A stretch of 64,000 bases of DNA from Flavimaricola sp. (GCA_029255105.1 JAQWWH010000005.1:1-64000); one strand, 5' to 3'; shown: positions 27,179 to 36,336, counted from the stretch's first letter. A program made the numbers and translations. Notes: generated by a model from the sequence alone, not told the origin.

Positions 27179-28963
27179 CTATCGTCCGATGGCATAGGCC
27201 TGCATCAGTCGCGGTGTGGCGGCGCCGCGCATCAGGCCGGACGGGGACCGGGTGACGGCTGTCAAACGGCCAATGGCCCAAGGTTCAGACAACTCGACCT
27301 GATGCCCACGCCCGCGCAAGGCCTCGACTGCATCGGCCCCGGCTGACGGTTCGATTGTCAGATGCCCGGCCTTGAGGTTGCGCGGATAGAAAGAGGCCTG
27401 AAGATGCCCGGTATGGAACAGCGGCGCATCGATGGCCGCCTGCAGGTCCAGCCCCTGATGCAAAAGCCGCATCAGGAAGATCACTTGCCATTGGTCCTGT
27501 TGATCGCCGCCCGGCGTGCCAAAGGCCATCCGGGTCGCGTCCTCGTATTCCGCCATCGAAGGCGAAAGGGTCGTGCGGGGCCGATGACCGGGGGCCAGCG
27601 AGGTGGCCAGCCCGTCCTGCAGCCAGAACATCTGCGCCCTTGAGTTCAGTGGCACTCCAAGCCCCGGAATGGCGGGCGAGGATTGCAGCCATCCGCCTGA
27701 CGGCGTGGCCGAGATCATGTTGCCCCACCGGTCGACCACGTCGATATGAACCGTGTCGCCGCGCCGTTCGGTCAGATGGGCCATGGTCGGCTCGCCCGCC
27801 CCGACAGACGGCCCCGGAATGTTGGTCTTGAGCGAGCGCGCCACGGCGGCGTCCGCCCAGGCCTCGTAGCCCGGTACCGCACCGGGGCGTAGGGTAAGGC
27901 TGGCCTCACCGGTAATCTGGGCCCGGCGCTGGTCGGCATAGTCCTTGGACAGCAGGCGTTCGATGGGCAGATCGCGGAACTTTGGATCGCCATAGTAGGC
28001 TTCGCGGTCGGCCATCGATAGTTTGATCGTCTCGGTCACCAGATGCGCAAAGTTGGCGGTGTCCCTTGGATCAATGTCCAGGCCGTCAAGAACGTTCAGG
28101 GATTGCAAAAGGCTGGGCCCTTGCGTCCAGGCGCCCGCCTTCCACACGGTCATGCCGTTGGTCGTGGTGGACAGGGGGGCCTCGTAGGTGGCTTGCCAGC
28201 CGGCCATGTCCTCACCAGTCAACACGCCTTTGCGCCGTCCGCCAGCGGCGTCCATGACACAGGCGGTTTGCAGGTAGGTGTCGATGGCCTCGGCAATGAA
28301 CCCTTGGGAAGAGGCGCGCCGCGCGGCGTCGATCTGGGCCGGGCGGGATGTCTCTGCCTCGGCCTCGGTCAGGACACGTTCCCACATGTCGGCAAGGGCC
28401 GGGTTGCAGAACAGGGCGTCGGCGGCGGGCACGTTGTCGCCAGGCAACCAGGTCGCAGCAGAGGTGGGCCATTCGGTCCGAAAGAAATCGGCCAGTCCCG
28501 CAATCGTTGCCGCCACGCGCGGCAGCATCGGGTGGCCGGATCGGGCATAGTGGATGGCGGGTTCCAGTACGTCGCGCAGGGGCAATTGACCGTGATCGCG
28601 CAGGATCAGCATCCATGCGTCGAATGCGCCCGGAATGACCGTCGCCAAAAGGCCCGAGCCTGGGATAAGGTCCAGCCCTTCGGCCTTGTAGTGGGCAATG
28701 GTGGCACCTGCCGGTGCGGTGCCTTGTCCGCAGACGACGGTGGGTTCGGCGGCACCGGCCGGGCGGATCAACGCAGGCATATCGCCGAAAGGTCCGTTCA
28801 GATGCGGTTCCACCACATGCAGTACGAACCCCATGGCAGCAGCGGCATCAAAGGCGTTTCCACCACGCTCCAGAAGTCGCATGCCAACCGCACTGGCCAT
28901 CCAGTGGGTGGATGCAACCATGCCATAGGTGCCCTTCAACTCGGGTCGTGTCGTAAACGTCAT
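27179..28963 (-). CDS. Gamma-glutamyltransferase-family Ntn hydrolase-like protein
   Basis: This 594-residue protein has the gamma-glutamyltransferase family layout: MASAVGMRLLERGGNAFDAAAAMGF near residue 24, the pro-enzyme cleavage region near residue 400 (GDTVHIDVVDRWGNMISATPSGG), and the C-terminal GTPGGDQQDQW segment. The Thr in GDTVH is the likely self-cleavage and catalytic residue. No signal peptide is obvious, unlike classical periplasmic GGT. Its start overlaps the AbrB-like stop (ATGA). Why it sits in a tricarboxylate operon is unclear; it might hydrolyse an amide-linked precursor. Confidence 0.85.
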   Translation of the reverse strand: MTFTTRPELKGTYGMVASTHWMASAVGMRLLERGGNAFDAAAAMGFVLHVVEPHLNGPFGDMPALIRPAGAAEPTVVCGQGTAPAGATIAHYKAEGLDLIPGSGLLATVIPGAFDAWMLILRDHGQLPLRDVLEPAIHYARSGHPMLPRVAATIAGLADFFRTEWPTSAATWLPGDNVPAADALFCNPALADMWERVLTEAEAETSRPAQIDAARRASSQGFIAEAIDTYLQTACVMDAAGGRRKGVLTGEDMAGWQATYEAPLSTTTNGMTVWKAGAWTQGPSLLQSLNVLDGLDIDPRDTANFAHLVTETIKLSMADREAYYGDPKFRDLPIERLLSKDYADQRRAQITGEASLTLRPGAVPGYEAWADAAVARSLKTNIPGPSVGAGEPTMAHLTERRGDTVHIDVVDRWGNMISATPSGGWLQSSPAIPGLGVPLNSRAQMFWLQDGLATSLAPGHRPRTTLSPSMAEYEDATRMAFGTPGGDQQDQWQVIFLMRLLHQGLDLQAAIDAPLFHTGHLQASFYPRNLKAGHLTIEPSAGADAVEALRGRGHQVELSEPWAIGRLTAVTRSPSGLMRGAATPRLMQAYAIGR

Positions 28964-30030
28964 GGGGCACCTTTCTCTTGGCTTGGGTTCAGCTTCATCA
29001 TCTTGGCGACGATTGGCGCGGCAGTGATGACCAGGACGATCCGGGTCAGGTGGTGAACGATGACAAAGCCCAGATCAGCGCCTGCGACAATGGCCAGCAC
29101 GGTCATCTCGGCCTGACCCCCGGGGGCGAATGCAAGGAACCCCTCGACCGGTGCGGCCAACCCGCTGATCACCACGATCTCTGTAAAACCGATGGCCAGA
29201 AGTGCCAGAAGAACCACATAGGCCATCCCGGCAAGAACGTCCTTGCGCAATTCGGTCAGTGTAACCCCGACATATCCAACCCCGATGCCGATCCCGATGA
29301 AGTACTGCGAGGCGAGGATGGCCTCGGCCGGGGGGCGGACGTGGATCAGACCGGACAGGGACAGCGCTGCCGTGACGATCATCGGCCCTAGGATAGAGGC
29401 GCCAAACAGCCCGATCCGCTCGCCCCCCTTCCAGCCGACAAGGGCAGCTACGACCATGAGGACCAGTTCAATGTAGGGAACGTCACTGATCGGCGCACCG
29501 ATTGGTTGGGTCAGGGGGGTGTCAAAGACCTGGGTCAGTAGGATCGGTGCAACGGTCACAACGATCAGCACCCTTGTGGCGTGGATCAGCGACAGGGCCC
29601 GGGGGTCGCCCCCGGCCTCTGTCCCGAAGATGACCATGTCCTGCAACCCGCCCGGCATGGCGGCATAGTAAGAGGTGACAGGATCAAAGCCGCAGACCCG
29701 CCGAAAGAACGGTACACCCACAACGCCGATGCACAGGATGTAAACCGGGATCAGCGCCACGGACAGCGCCATTTGTGGCAGCACCCCGATAAGGTCGGGC
29801 GTGATGGATGCCCCGACTGCAACCCCAAGGATGGTTCGCGCCCCGACCGCCACCTGACCGGTGCCCCGTAGCGGTGCGCCCAGAAGGGCCGCGACAAGGC
29901 ACGCCAGCATGGGGCCAAACAGGAACGGCAAGGGAAGGCCCGTCGCTGAAAAGGCTGCGGTGCCAATGGCGGCAAGGACCAACGTTCCGGCAGTCCGGGC
30001 CATAGGTGGCAATGTGGCAAGGCCCGACAT
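28960..30030 (-). CDS. AbrB-family (PF05145-type) membrane protein
   Basis: This 356-residue integral membrane protein has about ten hydrophobic segments in two similar halves, with paired motifs LPFLFGPMLACLVAALLGAP and the AMPGGLQDMVIFG and FAPGGQAEMTVLAI segments characteristic of this family. The name AbrB is historical and does not imply the Bacillus DNA-binding regulator. Transport is the likely role and substrates are unknown. It is the first gene of the minus arm of the divergent locus. The open frame runs further upstream but the ATG at 30030 matches the family N-terminus. Confidence 0.82.
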   Translation of the reverse strand: MSGLATLPPMARTAGTLVLAAIGTAAFSATGLPLPFLFGPMLACLVAALLGAPLRGTGQVAVGARTILGVAVGASITPDLIGVLPQMALSVALIPVYILCIGVVGVPFFRRVCGFDPVTSYYAAMPGGLQDMVIFGTEAGGDPRALSLIHATRVLIVVTVAPILLTQVFDTPLTQPIGAPISDVPYIELVLMVVAALVGWKGGERIGLFGASILGPMIVTAALSLSGLIHVRPPAEAILASQYFIGIGIGVGYVGVTLTELRKDVLAGMAYVVLLALLAIGFTEIVVISGLAAPVEGFLAFAPGGQAEMTVLAIVAGADLGFVIVHHLTRIVLVITAAPIVAKMMKLNPSQEKGAP

Positions 30031-30043
30031 CAAGCAGCTTTCG

Positions 30044-30072
30044 TTGACAGGTATTGCATCCAACTGTATCCA
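30044..30072 (+). promoter_or_regulatory. Candidate promoter for the gntR-tcuAB operon
   Basis: A perfect TTGACA (30044-30049) is followed after 17 bases by TATCCA (30067-30072), a weak -10. This -10 lies inside the operator-like inverted repeat, so binding there should block transcription. Confidence 0.45.
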
Positions 30073-30091
30073 CCGGGATACAAAATGCAAT
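30053..30091. promoter_or_regulatory. Nested inverted repeats, candidate GntR operator
   Basis: An inner repeat TGTATCC-ACCG-GGATACA (30065-30082) is perfect over 7 bp per arm. It lies between outer arms ATTGCAT (30053-30059) and ATGCAAT (30085-30091), also perfect. The spacing and TGTATNC-like half-site suit FCD-type GntR regulators. It sits in the 72-base divergent region, so one site could control both arms. Confidence 0.65.
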
Positions 30092-30102
30092 GACGGAGTC
30101 AT

Positions 30103-30786
30103 ATGGTGACGGCAACAGCCACCTCGGTCCGCGACATCAGCCAGGGTCAGGACGCCTATCAACGCCTGATCGCCCAGATCCGCGCAGGTTCCCTGCGCCC
30201 CGGCGACAGGCTTACGGAAACCGACCTGGCCATGCGGCTGGGGATCAGCCGGACACCGGTCCGCGAAGCGATCCGCGCGCTTGAAGCGGACGGTCTGGTG
30301 GTCCACATCCCGCGCGTCGGGGCCAGCATTCGCCGGCTGGGCTATTCCGAAGTGACCGAGCTTTACGAGATGCGGATGGTGCTGGAAGGCACCGCCGCCC
30401 GGCTTTCCGCCCGCACCGCATCGGAGGTCGAGCTGGCCGAGCTGGACGCGATTTCTCACGAGATGGCAGAGGCTCAGTCCGACGACCTTCGGTTGTACGA
30501 GTTGAACCGCCAGTTTCACCGCACCTTGCTGAACGCCGCGCGCAACAGGTTTCTGATCGACGCGGTCGCTGGGCTGGAAAAGACCATGCTGATCCTTGGC
30601 CCCTCGACGATGGAAGACAGCGCCCGCGCGGCCGAGGCCCAGACAGAGCATGAGGCCCTTCTGGCCGCCCTGCATGATCGCGATGCCGAGGCCGCCGAGG
30701 CCCTGATGCGCCACCACATCCGCGCCGCCCATCGCATCAGACTGCGGCAATTCCGGTCCGACGACAGCGCGGAGCAGTTGCCATGA
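30103..30786 (+). CDS. GntR-family regulator, FCD type
   Basis: This 227-residue protein has an N-terminal winged helix (residues 10-75, LAMRLGISRTPVREAIRALE) and a C-terminal all-helical FCD ligand domain (about residues 85-210) with metal-ligand-like residues (ELNRQFHRTLL, and His residues in ALMRHHIRAAH). It is the first gene of the plus arm; its stop overlaps the tcuA start (ATGA). By position and by the nested operator it probably controls both arms in response to a carboxylate. Confidence 0.92.
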   Translation: MVTATATSVRDISQGQDAYQRLIAQIRAGSLRPGDRLTETDLAMRLGISRTPVREAIRALEADGLVVHIPRVGASIRRLGYSEVTELYEMRMVLEGTAARLSARTASEVELAELDAISHEMAEAQSDDLRLYELNRQFHRTLLNAARNRFLIDAVAGLEKTMLILGPSTMEDSARAAEAQTEHEALLAALHDRDAEAAEALMRHHIRAAHRIRLRQFRSDDSAEQLP

Positions 30787-32174
30787 CGGACAGTACAAAA
30801 ACCTGGGACGTGGTGATTGTCGGAGGCGGGAACGCCGCCCTTTGCGCAGCGATCGAAGCCGCCGAAGCGGGCGCAAGCGTCATCATCCTGGAAGGCGCGC
30901 CGCTGGACTATCGTGGCGGAAACTCGCGCCACACCCGCAACTTTCGCTGCATGCACGCCGGTCCCCTGTCAGTCCTGACCGATCGCTATGAAGAGGACGA
31001 ATACTTCGACGATCTTCTGCGCGTGACCAAGGGCGAGACGGACGAAGACCTGGCCCGCATGACAATCCGCACGTCCGAGACGTGCCTGCCCTGGATGGAA
31101 AAGCAGGGTGTGCGTTTCCAACCTTCGCTGTCGGGCACGCTGTCGCTGTCGCGCACCAACGCGTTCTTTCTGGGGGGCGGCAAGGCGCTGGTGAATGCCT
31201 ACTACAACCGCGCCGCCGATCTTGGCGTGGCCGTGCGCTATGAGGCGCAGGTCAAACACGTCGATATTCAGGACGGCGTCTTTGGTGGCGTCGATTGCGA
31301 GATTGCCGGACAGCCCACCCGGATCAATGGCAAGGCCGTTGTTCTGGCGTCAGGCGGGTTTCAGGCCGATCTGGATTGGCTTGCCCGCGCATGGGGGCCA
31401 GCGGCCAAGAACTTTCTGATCCGGGGGACGCCCTATAACAGGGGCGTCGTCCTCAAGGATATGCTCGACCAAGGTGCCGAAAGCGTGGGGGACCCCACCC
31501 AATGCCATGCCGTCGCCATCGACGGCCGCGCGCCGAAATACGACGGTGGGATCGTGACCCGGCTGGATTGTGTGCCCTTCTCGGTGGTCGTCAATCGCCA
31601 CGGCCAGCGTTTCTATGACGAAGGGGAAGATGTCTGGCCCAAGCGCTATGCGATCTGGGGGCGGCTTGTCGCCGCCCAGCCCGATCAGGTGGCCTATTCG
31701 ATCATCGATTCCAAAAGCATGGACGCCTTCATGCCGTCGGTCTTTCCACCGATTCAGGCGGATACAATCGAGGGGCTTGGCCAGCAGCTTGGAATTTCGG
31801 GCACCGTTCTGAAAGAGACGGTGGACAAGTTCAACGACGCCTGCCGCCCCGGAACCTTTCGCGGGAATGAGCTGGACGGTCTGGCAACCGACGGGATCGA
31901 GCCGCCCAAGACAAACTGGGCGCGGCCGATCACAGAGCCGCCGTTCTACGGCTATGAGCTTCGCCCCGGTGTGACGTTCACCTACCTCGGCCTCAAGGTC
32001 GATGACACCGCCCGGGTGACCGGGGAAGGGGGACGCATGTCCAACGTCTGGGCCGCCGGCGAAATCATGGCAGGCTCTATCCTGGGCCAAGGCTACCTTG
32101 CCGGGTTTGGTATGACCATCGGCACCGTCTTTGGCCGGATCGCAGGCAGGGAGGCCGCCGCATATGTCGCTTGA
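30783..32174 (+). CDS. tcuA: Tricarballylate dehydrogenase-like FAD enzyme
   Basis: This 463-residue flavoprotein has an N-terminal FAD-binding motif (VVIVGGGNAALCAAIEAA) and the YRGGNSRHTRNFR segment typical of TcuA, and the C-terminal GEIMAGSILGQGYLAGFG segment of the fumarate reductase/succinate dehydrogenase flavoprotein family. TcuA oxidises tricarballylate to cis-aconitate and passes electrons to TcuB. The tcuB gene follows with an 11-base overlap. An oxidase for a related tricarboxylate is possible. Confidence 0.9.
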   Translation: MTDSTKTWDVVIVGGGNAALCAAIEAAEAGASVIILEGAPLDYRGGNSRHTRNFRCMHAGPLSVLTDRYEEDEYFDDLLRVTKGETDEDLARMTIRTSETCLPWMEKQGVRFQPSLSGTLSLSRTNAFFLGGGKALVNAYYNRAADLGVAVRYEAQVKHVDIQDGVFGGVDCEIAGQPTRINGKAVVLASGGFQADLDWLARAWGPAAKNFLIRGTPYNRGVVLKDMLDQGAESVGDPTQCHAVAIDGRAPKYDGGIVTRLDCVPFSVVVNRHGQRFYDEGEDVWPKRYAIWGRLVAAQPDQVAYSIIDSKSMDAFMPSVFPPIQADTIEGLGQQLGISGTVLKETVDKFNDACRPGTFRGNELDGLATDGIEPPKTNWARPITEPPFYGYELRPGVTFTYLGLKVDDTARVTGEGGRMSNVWAAGEIMAGSILGQGYLAGFGMTIGTVFGRIAGREAAAYVA

Positions 32175-33249
32175 TATCCTGAACCTGACAGATCGCACCC
32201 CGACCGAAGAGGCCCGGCGGCAGGTCGAGATTTGCAACGCCTGCCGCTATTGCGAAGGCTATTGCGCCGTCTTTCCGGCCATCACAAAACAACGCGCCTT
32301 TGCGGACGGCGATATCACCCAGCTTGCCAACCTCTGCCACAACTGCCGAGGCTGCTACTATGCCTGCCAATATACCGCCCCGCATGAGTTTGATCTGAAC
32401 CTTCCGGGCATTCTGGCCGAGGTGCGGCAAGATAGCTGGGATCGCTATGCCTGGCCGAAACCCTTTGCCGGTGCCTTCCAGCGCAAGGGAACCCCCATCG
32501 CGGTCGCCCTGATCATTGGACTGGCGCTGTTGTTTCTGGCCCTGACGGCCTTGCGGCCCGCCTCTGGGGAAGGGTTCTACGCCTATCTGTCGCACGGCGG
32601 CATGGTCGCCATTTTTGCCCCGGCCTTCCTGTTGCCTCTGGCTACCATCGGGATCGGCCTGCGCCGCTATTGGGCCGAGGTCGGGGGCCAGCGCATCACG
32701 TTTGCCCACCTGCGCGACGCTGTGGCAGCGACGGCCAACATGCGCAATCTGGGTGGCGGGCAAGGGCAAGGCTGCAATTTTGAAGAGGGGGACCGCTACT
32801 CCAACCGACGGCGGGTGGCCCATCAACTCGTGATGTACGGGTTCCTGCTGTGCTTTGCCTCAACATCCAGCGGGACGGTGCTGCATTACGGCTTTGGGCT
32901 AGAGGCACCTTATGGACTGTTTTCCCTGCCGAAACTTCTGGGCGTTCCCGGTGGTCTGTTGCTGACCATTGGGGCGGGCTGGTTGATCCGGCTCAAGCTG
33001 CAGTCGGACCGTGATCTGGGCGCGGCGAGTGCCTGGGGGGGCGAGGTGGCCTTCGTCCTATTGCTGGGATTGACGGGGCTGACCGGCCTTGCCCTTTATG
33101 CCACGACCGGCACGGCGTTGGTTGGGCCGCTCTTGGCCATCCATCTGGGGACGGTTCTGACGTTCTTTCTGACCACGCCCTATTCCAAGATGGTCCACGG
33201 GTTCTACCGGCTCGCCGCCCTGATCCGCGACGCACAGGTGCGCCTGTGA
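32164..33249 (+). CDS. tcuB: Tricarballylate utilisation FeS/membrane protein TcuB-like
   Basis: This 361-residue protein has two cysteine clusters in its N-terminal third (CNACRYCEGYCAVFP near residue 21 and CHNCRGCYYACQY near residue 58), suiting two 4Fe-4S centres, followed by about six membrane segments. TcuB re-oxidises the flavin of TcuA and passes electrons to the respiratory quinone pool. The ATG at 32164 lies within the tcuA 3' end and gives the conserved N-terminus; the longer frame upstream is not needed. Its stop overlaps the next start (GTGA). Confidence 0.9.
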   Translation: MSLDILNLTDRTPTEEARRQVEICNACRYCEGYCAVFPAITKQRAFADGDITQLANLCHNCRGCYYACQYTAPHEFDLNLPGILAEVRQDSWDRYAWPKPFAGAFQRKGTPIAVALIIGLALLFLALTALRPASGEGFYAYLSHGGMVAIFAPAFLLPLATIGIGLRRYWAEVGGQRITFAHLRDAVAATANMRNLGGGQGQGCNFEEGDRYSNRRRVAHQLVMYGFLLCFASTSSGTVLHYGFGLEAPYGLFSLPKLLGVPGGLLLTIGAGWLIRLKLQSDRDLGAASAWGGEVAFVLLLGLTGLTGLALYATTGTALVGPLLAIHLGTVLTFFLTTPYSKMVHGFYRLAALIRDAQVRL

Positions 33250-34337
33250 CGCGACTGCTGTTATTGGGCGGGGACGGGATCGGGCCGGAGCTGGTCGAGG
33301 CAACGCGTGCCGTCCTGACGGCTGCTGACGATGGTTTTGACCTTGGGTTGCAGTTCGAGACCGCCGTGATCGGGTTTGATGCCTTGGCCACCGAAGGCTC
33401 TACCATCCCCGATGCCGTGATCGACAAGGCGCGTGCGGCGGACGGTATCGTTCTGGGCCCGGTGTCGCACAACGCCTATCCGCCGGTCAGCGAAGGGGGG
33501 CTAAACCCCTCGGGCCTGTTGCGCAAGACACTGGACCTTTATGCCAATGTGCGGCCCGCCCGGACCTTTGAAGGCTACCCCCCGCCCTGCGGTCAGCCCT
33601 TTGATCTGGTGATCTTTCGCGAGAATACCGAAGGGTTCTACGCGGATCGCAACATGGCCTCCGGCACCGGCGAGGTTCGGCCCGATCCCGATATGGTGCT
33701 GGCCCTGCGCAAGGTTACCCGCAAGGCGTCAGCCCGGATCGCGCGAGCCGCCTTTGCCCACGCAGCGACCCGTCCGGCGCGGCATGTGACGGCCGTCCAC
33801 AAGGCGAATGTGCTGCGCGAGTCTGATGGGCTTTTCCTGGAAGAGGTGCGCCGGGTGGCCGCCGGGTATCCGGACGTCACCTATGACGAGGTTCTGGTTG
33901 ATGCGATGGCCGCCCTGCTGGTGCGAAGCCCGGACCGCTACGACGTGATCGTCACGACCAATATGTTCGGGGATATCCTGTCCGATCTCGCGGCAGAGCT
34001 TTCGGGCAGCCTTGGATTGGCGGCCTCGCTTAATGCCGGAACGGATCATGCCATGGCGCAGGCACAACATGGGTCTGCCCCCGATCTGGCAGGGCGCGAC
34101 ATTGCCAACCCGGCCTCCCTGATCCTGTCAGCGGCGATGCTTCTCGACTGGCTTTCGGAAAAGGGTCATGGCGCTGACTTTGCAGCAGCGGCGCGGGCGG
34201 TCGAACAGGCCGTGCGGTCAAGCCTGAAAGACCCCGTCACCCGCACCCCCGATCTTAGTGGCACGGCTGGAACGCGGGCGATGGCAGGTGCAATTTCCGA
34301 GGCTGTCTTGCGTGCCGGACAATCCGAGCGGGCCTGA
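33246..34337 (+). CDS. Isocitrate/isopropylmalate dehydrogenase-family enzyme
   Basis: This 363-residue oxidative decarboxylase begins LLLLGGDGIGPELVEATRAV, the usual beta-decarboxylating dehydrogenase N-terminus. The metal and substrate Asp cluster appears in TTNMFGDILSDLAAEL near residue 240, with the basic substrate residues in VRPARTFEGYP and the Tyr-bearing RENTEGFYADR. It resembles 3-isopropylmalate or tartrate dehydrogenase. GTG start overlapping the tcuB stop. As last gene of the plus arm it may decarboxylate a 2-hydroxy tricarboxylate formed from the imported acid. It is unlikely to be leuB, which would normally sit with other leucine genes. Confidence 0.85.
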   Translation: MTRLLLLGGDGIGPELVEATRAVLTAADDGFDLGLQFETAVIGFDALATEGSTIPDAVIDKARAADGIVLGPVSHNAYPPVSEGGLNPSGLLRKTLDLYANVRPARTFEGYPPPCGQPFDLVIFRENTEGFYADRNMASGTGEVRPDPDMVLALRKVTRKASARIARAAFAHAATRPARHVTAVHKANVLRESDGLFLEEVRRVAAGYPDVTYDEVLVDAMAALLVRSPDRYDVIVTTNMFGDILSDLAAELSGSLGLAASLNAGTDHAMAQAQHGSAPDLAGRDIANPASLILSAAMLLDWLSEKGHGADFAAAARAVEQAVRSSLKDPVTRTPDLSGTAGTRAMAGAISEAVLRAGQSERA

Positions 34338-34420
34338 CCCCTTTCGGCAACTATCCAAAACGACCCAAAAATGATACTTTCTCTATTGGCAAAGGCCGGG
34401 AATGGTCCAGGGGTGTTGCG

Positions 34421-34825
34421 ATGAGGCTGGGTGGAACGAGACTGATCTACCTTTTGGTAATCCTCTGGGCGGCGGCCTTTGCCCTTTCCATCATCATGGC
34501 GGTCAATGTCGCGGGCGAGCGCAATCTTGATACCGGTTTCGCGCGGCTCGATGTCCTGATGCGGGGACAGATCGTTGCGCTGGCGCTGGCTATTTTCGCG
34601 GCTGTTGCGGGGTTTCTGGTCGCTGAAAGTAACAGGTCAACGCGGTTGGTCGGACTTGCGCCGCTGGGGTTGACCGTTCTGTTGGTGGGTGGGTTGTTTG
34701 TCGTGGCCACTTTGCGGGTGGAGGCAATCACCGCGCCGAACGAGACCCTTTCCCCTACATCGCCTGCCATCAAGCCTATCCCGACGGAGCCTGTCCAAGA
34801 TCAGGGTGTCCAAGATCAGGGATAG
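34421..34825 (+). CDS. Small membrane protein of unknown function
   Basis: This 134-residue protein has three clear hydrophobic segments (about residues 8-29, 48-66 and 78-97) and a Pro/Thr/Gln-rich tail. The last residues repeat (VQDQGVQDQG), reflecting a tandem 13-base DNA repeat near 34794-34821. No family is recognised. It is preceded by GGGGTG and lies between the IDH-like gene and the molybdenum hydroxylase genes, with gaps of 83 and 173 bases, so it may be monocistronic. Confidence 0.65.
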   Translation: MRLGGTRLIYLLVILWAAAFALSIIMAVNVAGERNLDTGFARLDVLMRGQIVALALAIFAAVAGFLVAESNRSTRLVGLAPLGLTVLLVGGLFVVATLRVEAITAPNETLSPTSPAIKPIPTEPVQDQGVQDQG

Positions 34826-34998
34826 TCGAACCGGACGGAACAACCCTTCAGGACGCCGATTCTTGGACCCCCGACCCTGCGTTGAAAGATGGAACCTCCC
34901 ACGACCCTGTACTAGCATCGAAGATGGTCCTACCAAGGTGGGGCCAATTCCATTCAGGTGGAGAGACCCGGATAGCACCGGGAAACGGAGGTGAATTC

Positions 34999-35862
34999 AT
35001 GCGCTTTGCACAACCCAGAACGACAGAGGAAGCCGCGGGGCTAATCGCGCAGGAGGCAGGTCTGACCCGCATCCTGTCCGGCGGCACCGATGTCATGGTT
35101 CAACTAAAGTCCGGCCTGGTCGAGCCAGACTTGATTGTCGACATCAAGCACATTCCCGGGCTTCGGGCGATCACGCCCGAGGACGGCGGGTTTCGCATCG
35201 GAGCGGCCGTTTCAGGCGCAGAGCTGGGCGAGCATGAGGGGGTTCGGGCGTTGTGGCCTGGTGTCGTTGAAGGGGTCGAGCTCATTGGCTCTACTCAGGT
35301 GCAGGGCCGCGCCACGATGGCTGGCAACCTGTGCAACGGATCGCCCGCCGCCGATGCTGTGCCGGGTCTGGTGGCGGCAAACGCCATTGCCCGGATCATG
35401 GGACCGGACGGCGAGCGGGACTGCCCGGTTGCAGAGATCCCGGTAGGTCCGGGCAAGACGACACTGGCCAAGGCCGAATTCCTGACCTCGATCTTTCTGC
35501 CTGCCCGGCCGGACCGTTCGGGTGACGCCTATCTGCGCTTTATCCCCCGCACCGAGATGGACATTGCCGTTGCCGCCGCCGCCGTCAGCCTGACGCTGGA
35601 TGCGGCGGGCACTGTCACCGCCGCCCGCGTGGCCCTTGGGGCCGTGGCCCCGACCATCCGGCTGGTTCCGGCAGCGGCCGACGCGATCCTTGGCGCCAAG
35701 CTGGACGACGCGGCCATTGCCGCCCTGATGGAGGCCTGTTCGGCGGCCTGTAACCCGATCGACGACAAGCGCGGCACCATCGAATTCCGCACCCAGGTGG
35801 CGGGCGTTCTGGCCAAACGCGCCGCCCTGATCGCCTATTCCCGCGCAGGAGGCACGGTATGA
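34999..35862 (+). CDS. Molybdenum hydroxylase FAD subunit (CoxM-like)
   Basis: This 287-residue subunit matches the FAD-binding subunit of the xanthine dehydrogenase family: a first FAD motif ILSGGTDVMVQLK near residue 24, GSTQVQGRATMAGNLCNGSP (second FAD motif) near residue 97, and a C-terminal CO-dehydrogenase flavoprotein domain. The start codon follows a perfect GGAGGTG site; longer upstream frames are rejected. Its stop overlaps the small-subunit start (ATGA). It transfers electrons from the FeS subunit to the final acceptor. Confidence 0.92.
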   Translation: MRFAQPRTTEEAAGLIAQEAGLTRILSGGTDVMVQLKSGLVEPDLIVDIKHIPGLRAITPEDGGFRIGAAVSGAELGEHEGVRALWPGVVEGVELIGSTQVQGRATMAGNLCNGSPAADAVPGLVAANAIARIMGPDGERDCPVAEIPVGPGKTTLAKAEFLTSIFLPARPDRSGDAYLRFIPRTEMDIAVAAAAVSLTLDAAGTVTAARVALGAVAPTIRLVPAAADAILGAKLDDAAIAALMEACSAACNPIDDKRGTIEFRTQVAGVLAKRAALIAYSRAGGTV

Positions 35863-36335
35863 AATCCATTCACGTATCAACCACCGTCAACGGCGACGCG
35901 GTGGAGTTCATTTGTGCGCCTGACGAGTCGCTGCTGGACGTCCTGCGCAATCGCCTTGGCCTGACCGGCGCGAAAGAGGGCTGCGGCACCGGCGATTGCG
36001 GAGCCTGCAGCGTGACTCTGAACGGCCGGCTTGTCTGCTCTTGCCTCGTCCTTGGGGCTGAGGCCGAAGGGGCCGATGTCGGCACCATCGAGGGGCTGGC
36101 GAATGGCGATGCGCTGCACCAGCTGCAACAAAGCTTTATTGACCATGCCGCCCTGCAATGCGGCATCTGCACGCCCGGCATCCTCGTTGCCGCCAAGGCG
36201 CTGTTGGAAAAGAACCCGGACCCGACCGATACCGAGGTCCGCTACTGGCTGGCCGGAAACCTTTGCCGCTGCACCGGGTATGACAAGATCATTCATGCTG
36301 TCCAGGACGCAGCCCAAAAGATGAGGAGCGCATAA
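35859..36335 (+). CDS. Molybdenum hydroxylase 2Fe-2S subunit (CoxS-like)
   Basis: This 158-residue subunit has the plant-type 2Fe-2S centre (KEGCGTGDCGACSVTLNG, with a later Cys in LVCSCLVLG) and the helical second 2Fe-2S domain (LQCGICTPGI and NLCRCTGYDKI). It relays electrons from the molybdenum site to the flavin subunit. It is in the middle of a three-subunit operon with two-base spacing or overlap on each side. Confidence 0.95.
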   Translation: MKSIHVSTTVNGDAVEFICAPDESLLDVLRNRLGLTGAKEGCGTGDCGACSVTLNGRLVCSCLVLGAEAEGADVGTIEGLANGDALHQLQQSFIDHAALQCGICTPGILVAAKALLEKNPDPTDTEVRYWLAGNLCRCTGYDKIIHAVQDAAQKMRSA

Positions 36336-36336
36336 C

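Noticed and set aside
28960-30030. AbrB DNA-binding regulator
   Set aside because: The protein is entirely membrane-embedded; the family name is historical.
33246-34337. leuB
   Set aside because: Sequence is in the same superfamily, but it is the last gene of a tricarboxylate catabolic operon and far from leuA, so the biosynthetic symbol is not justified.
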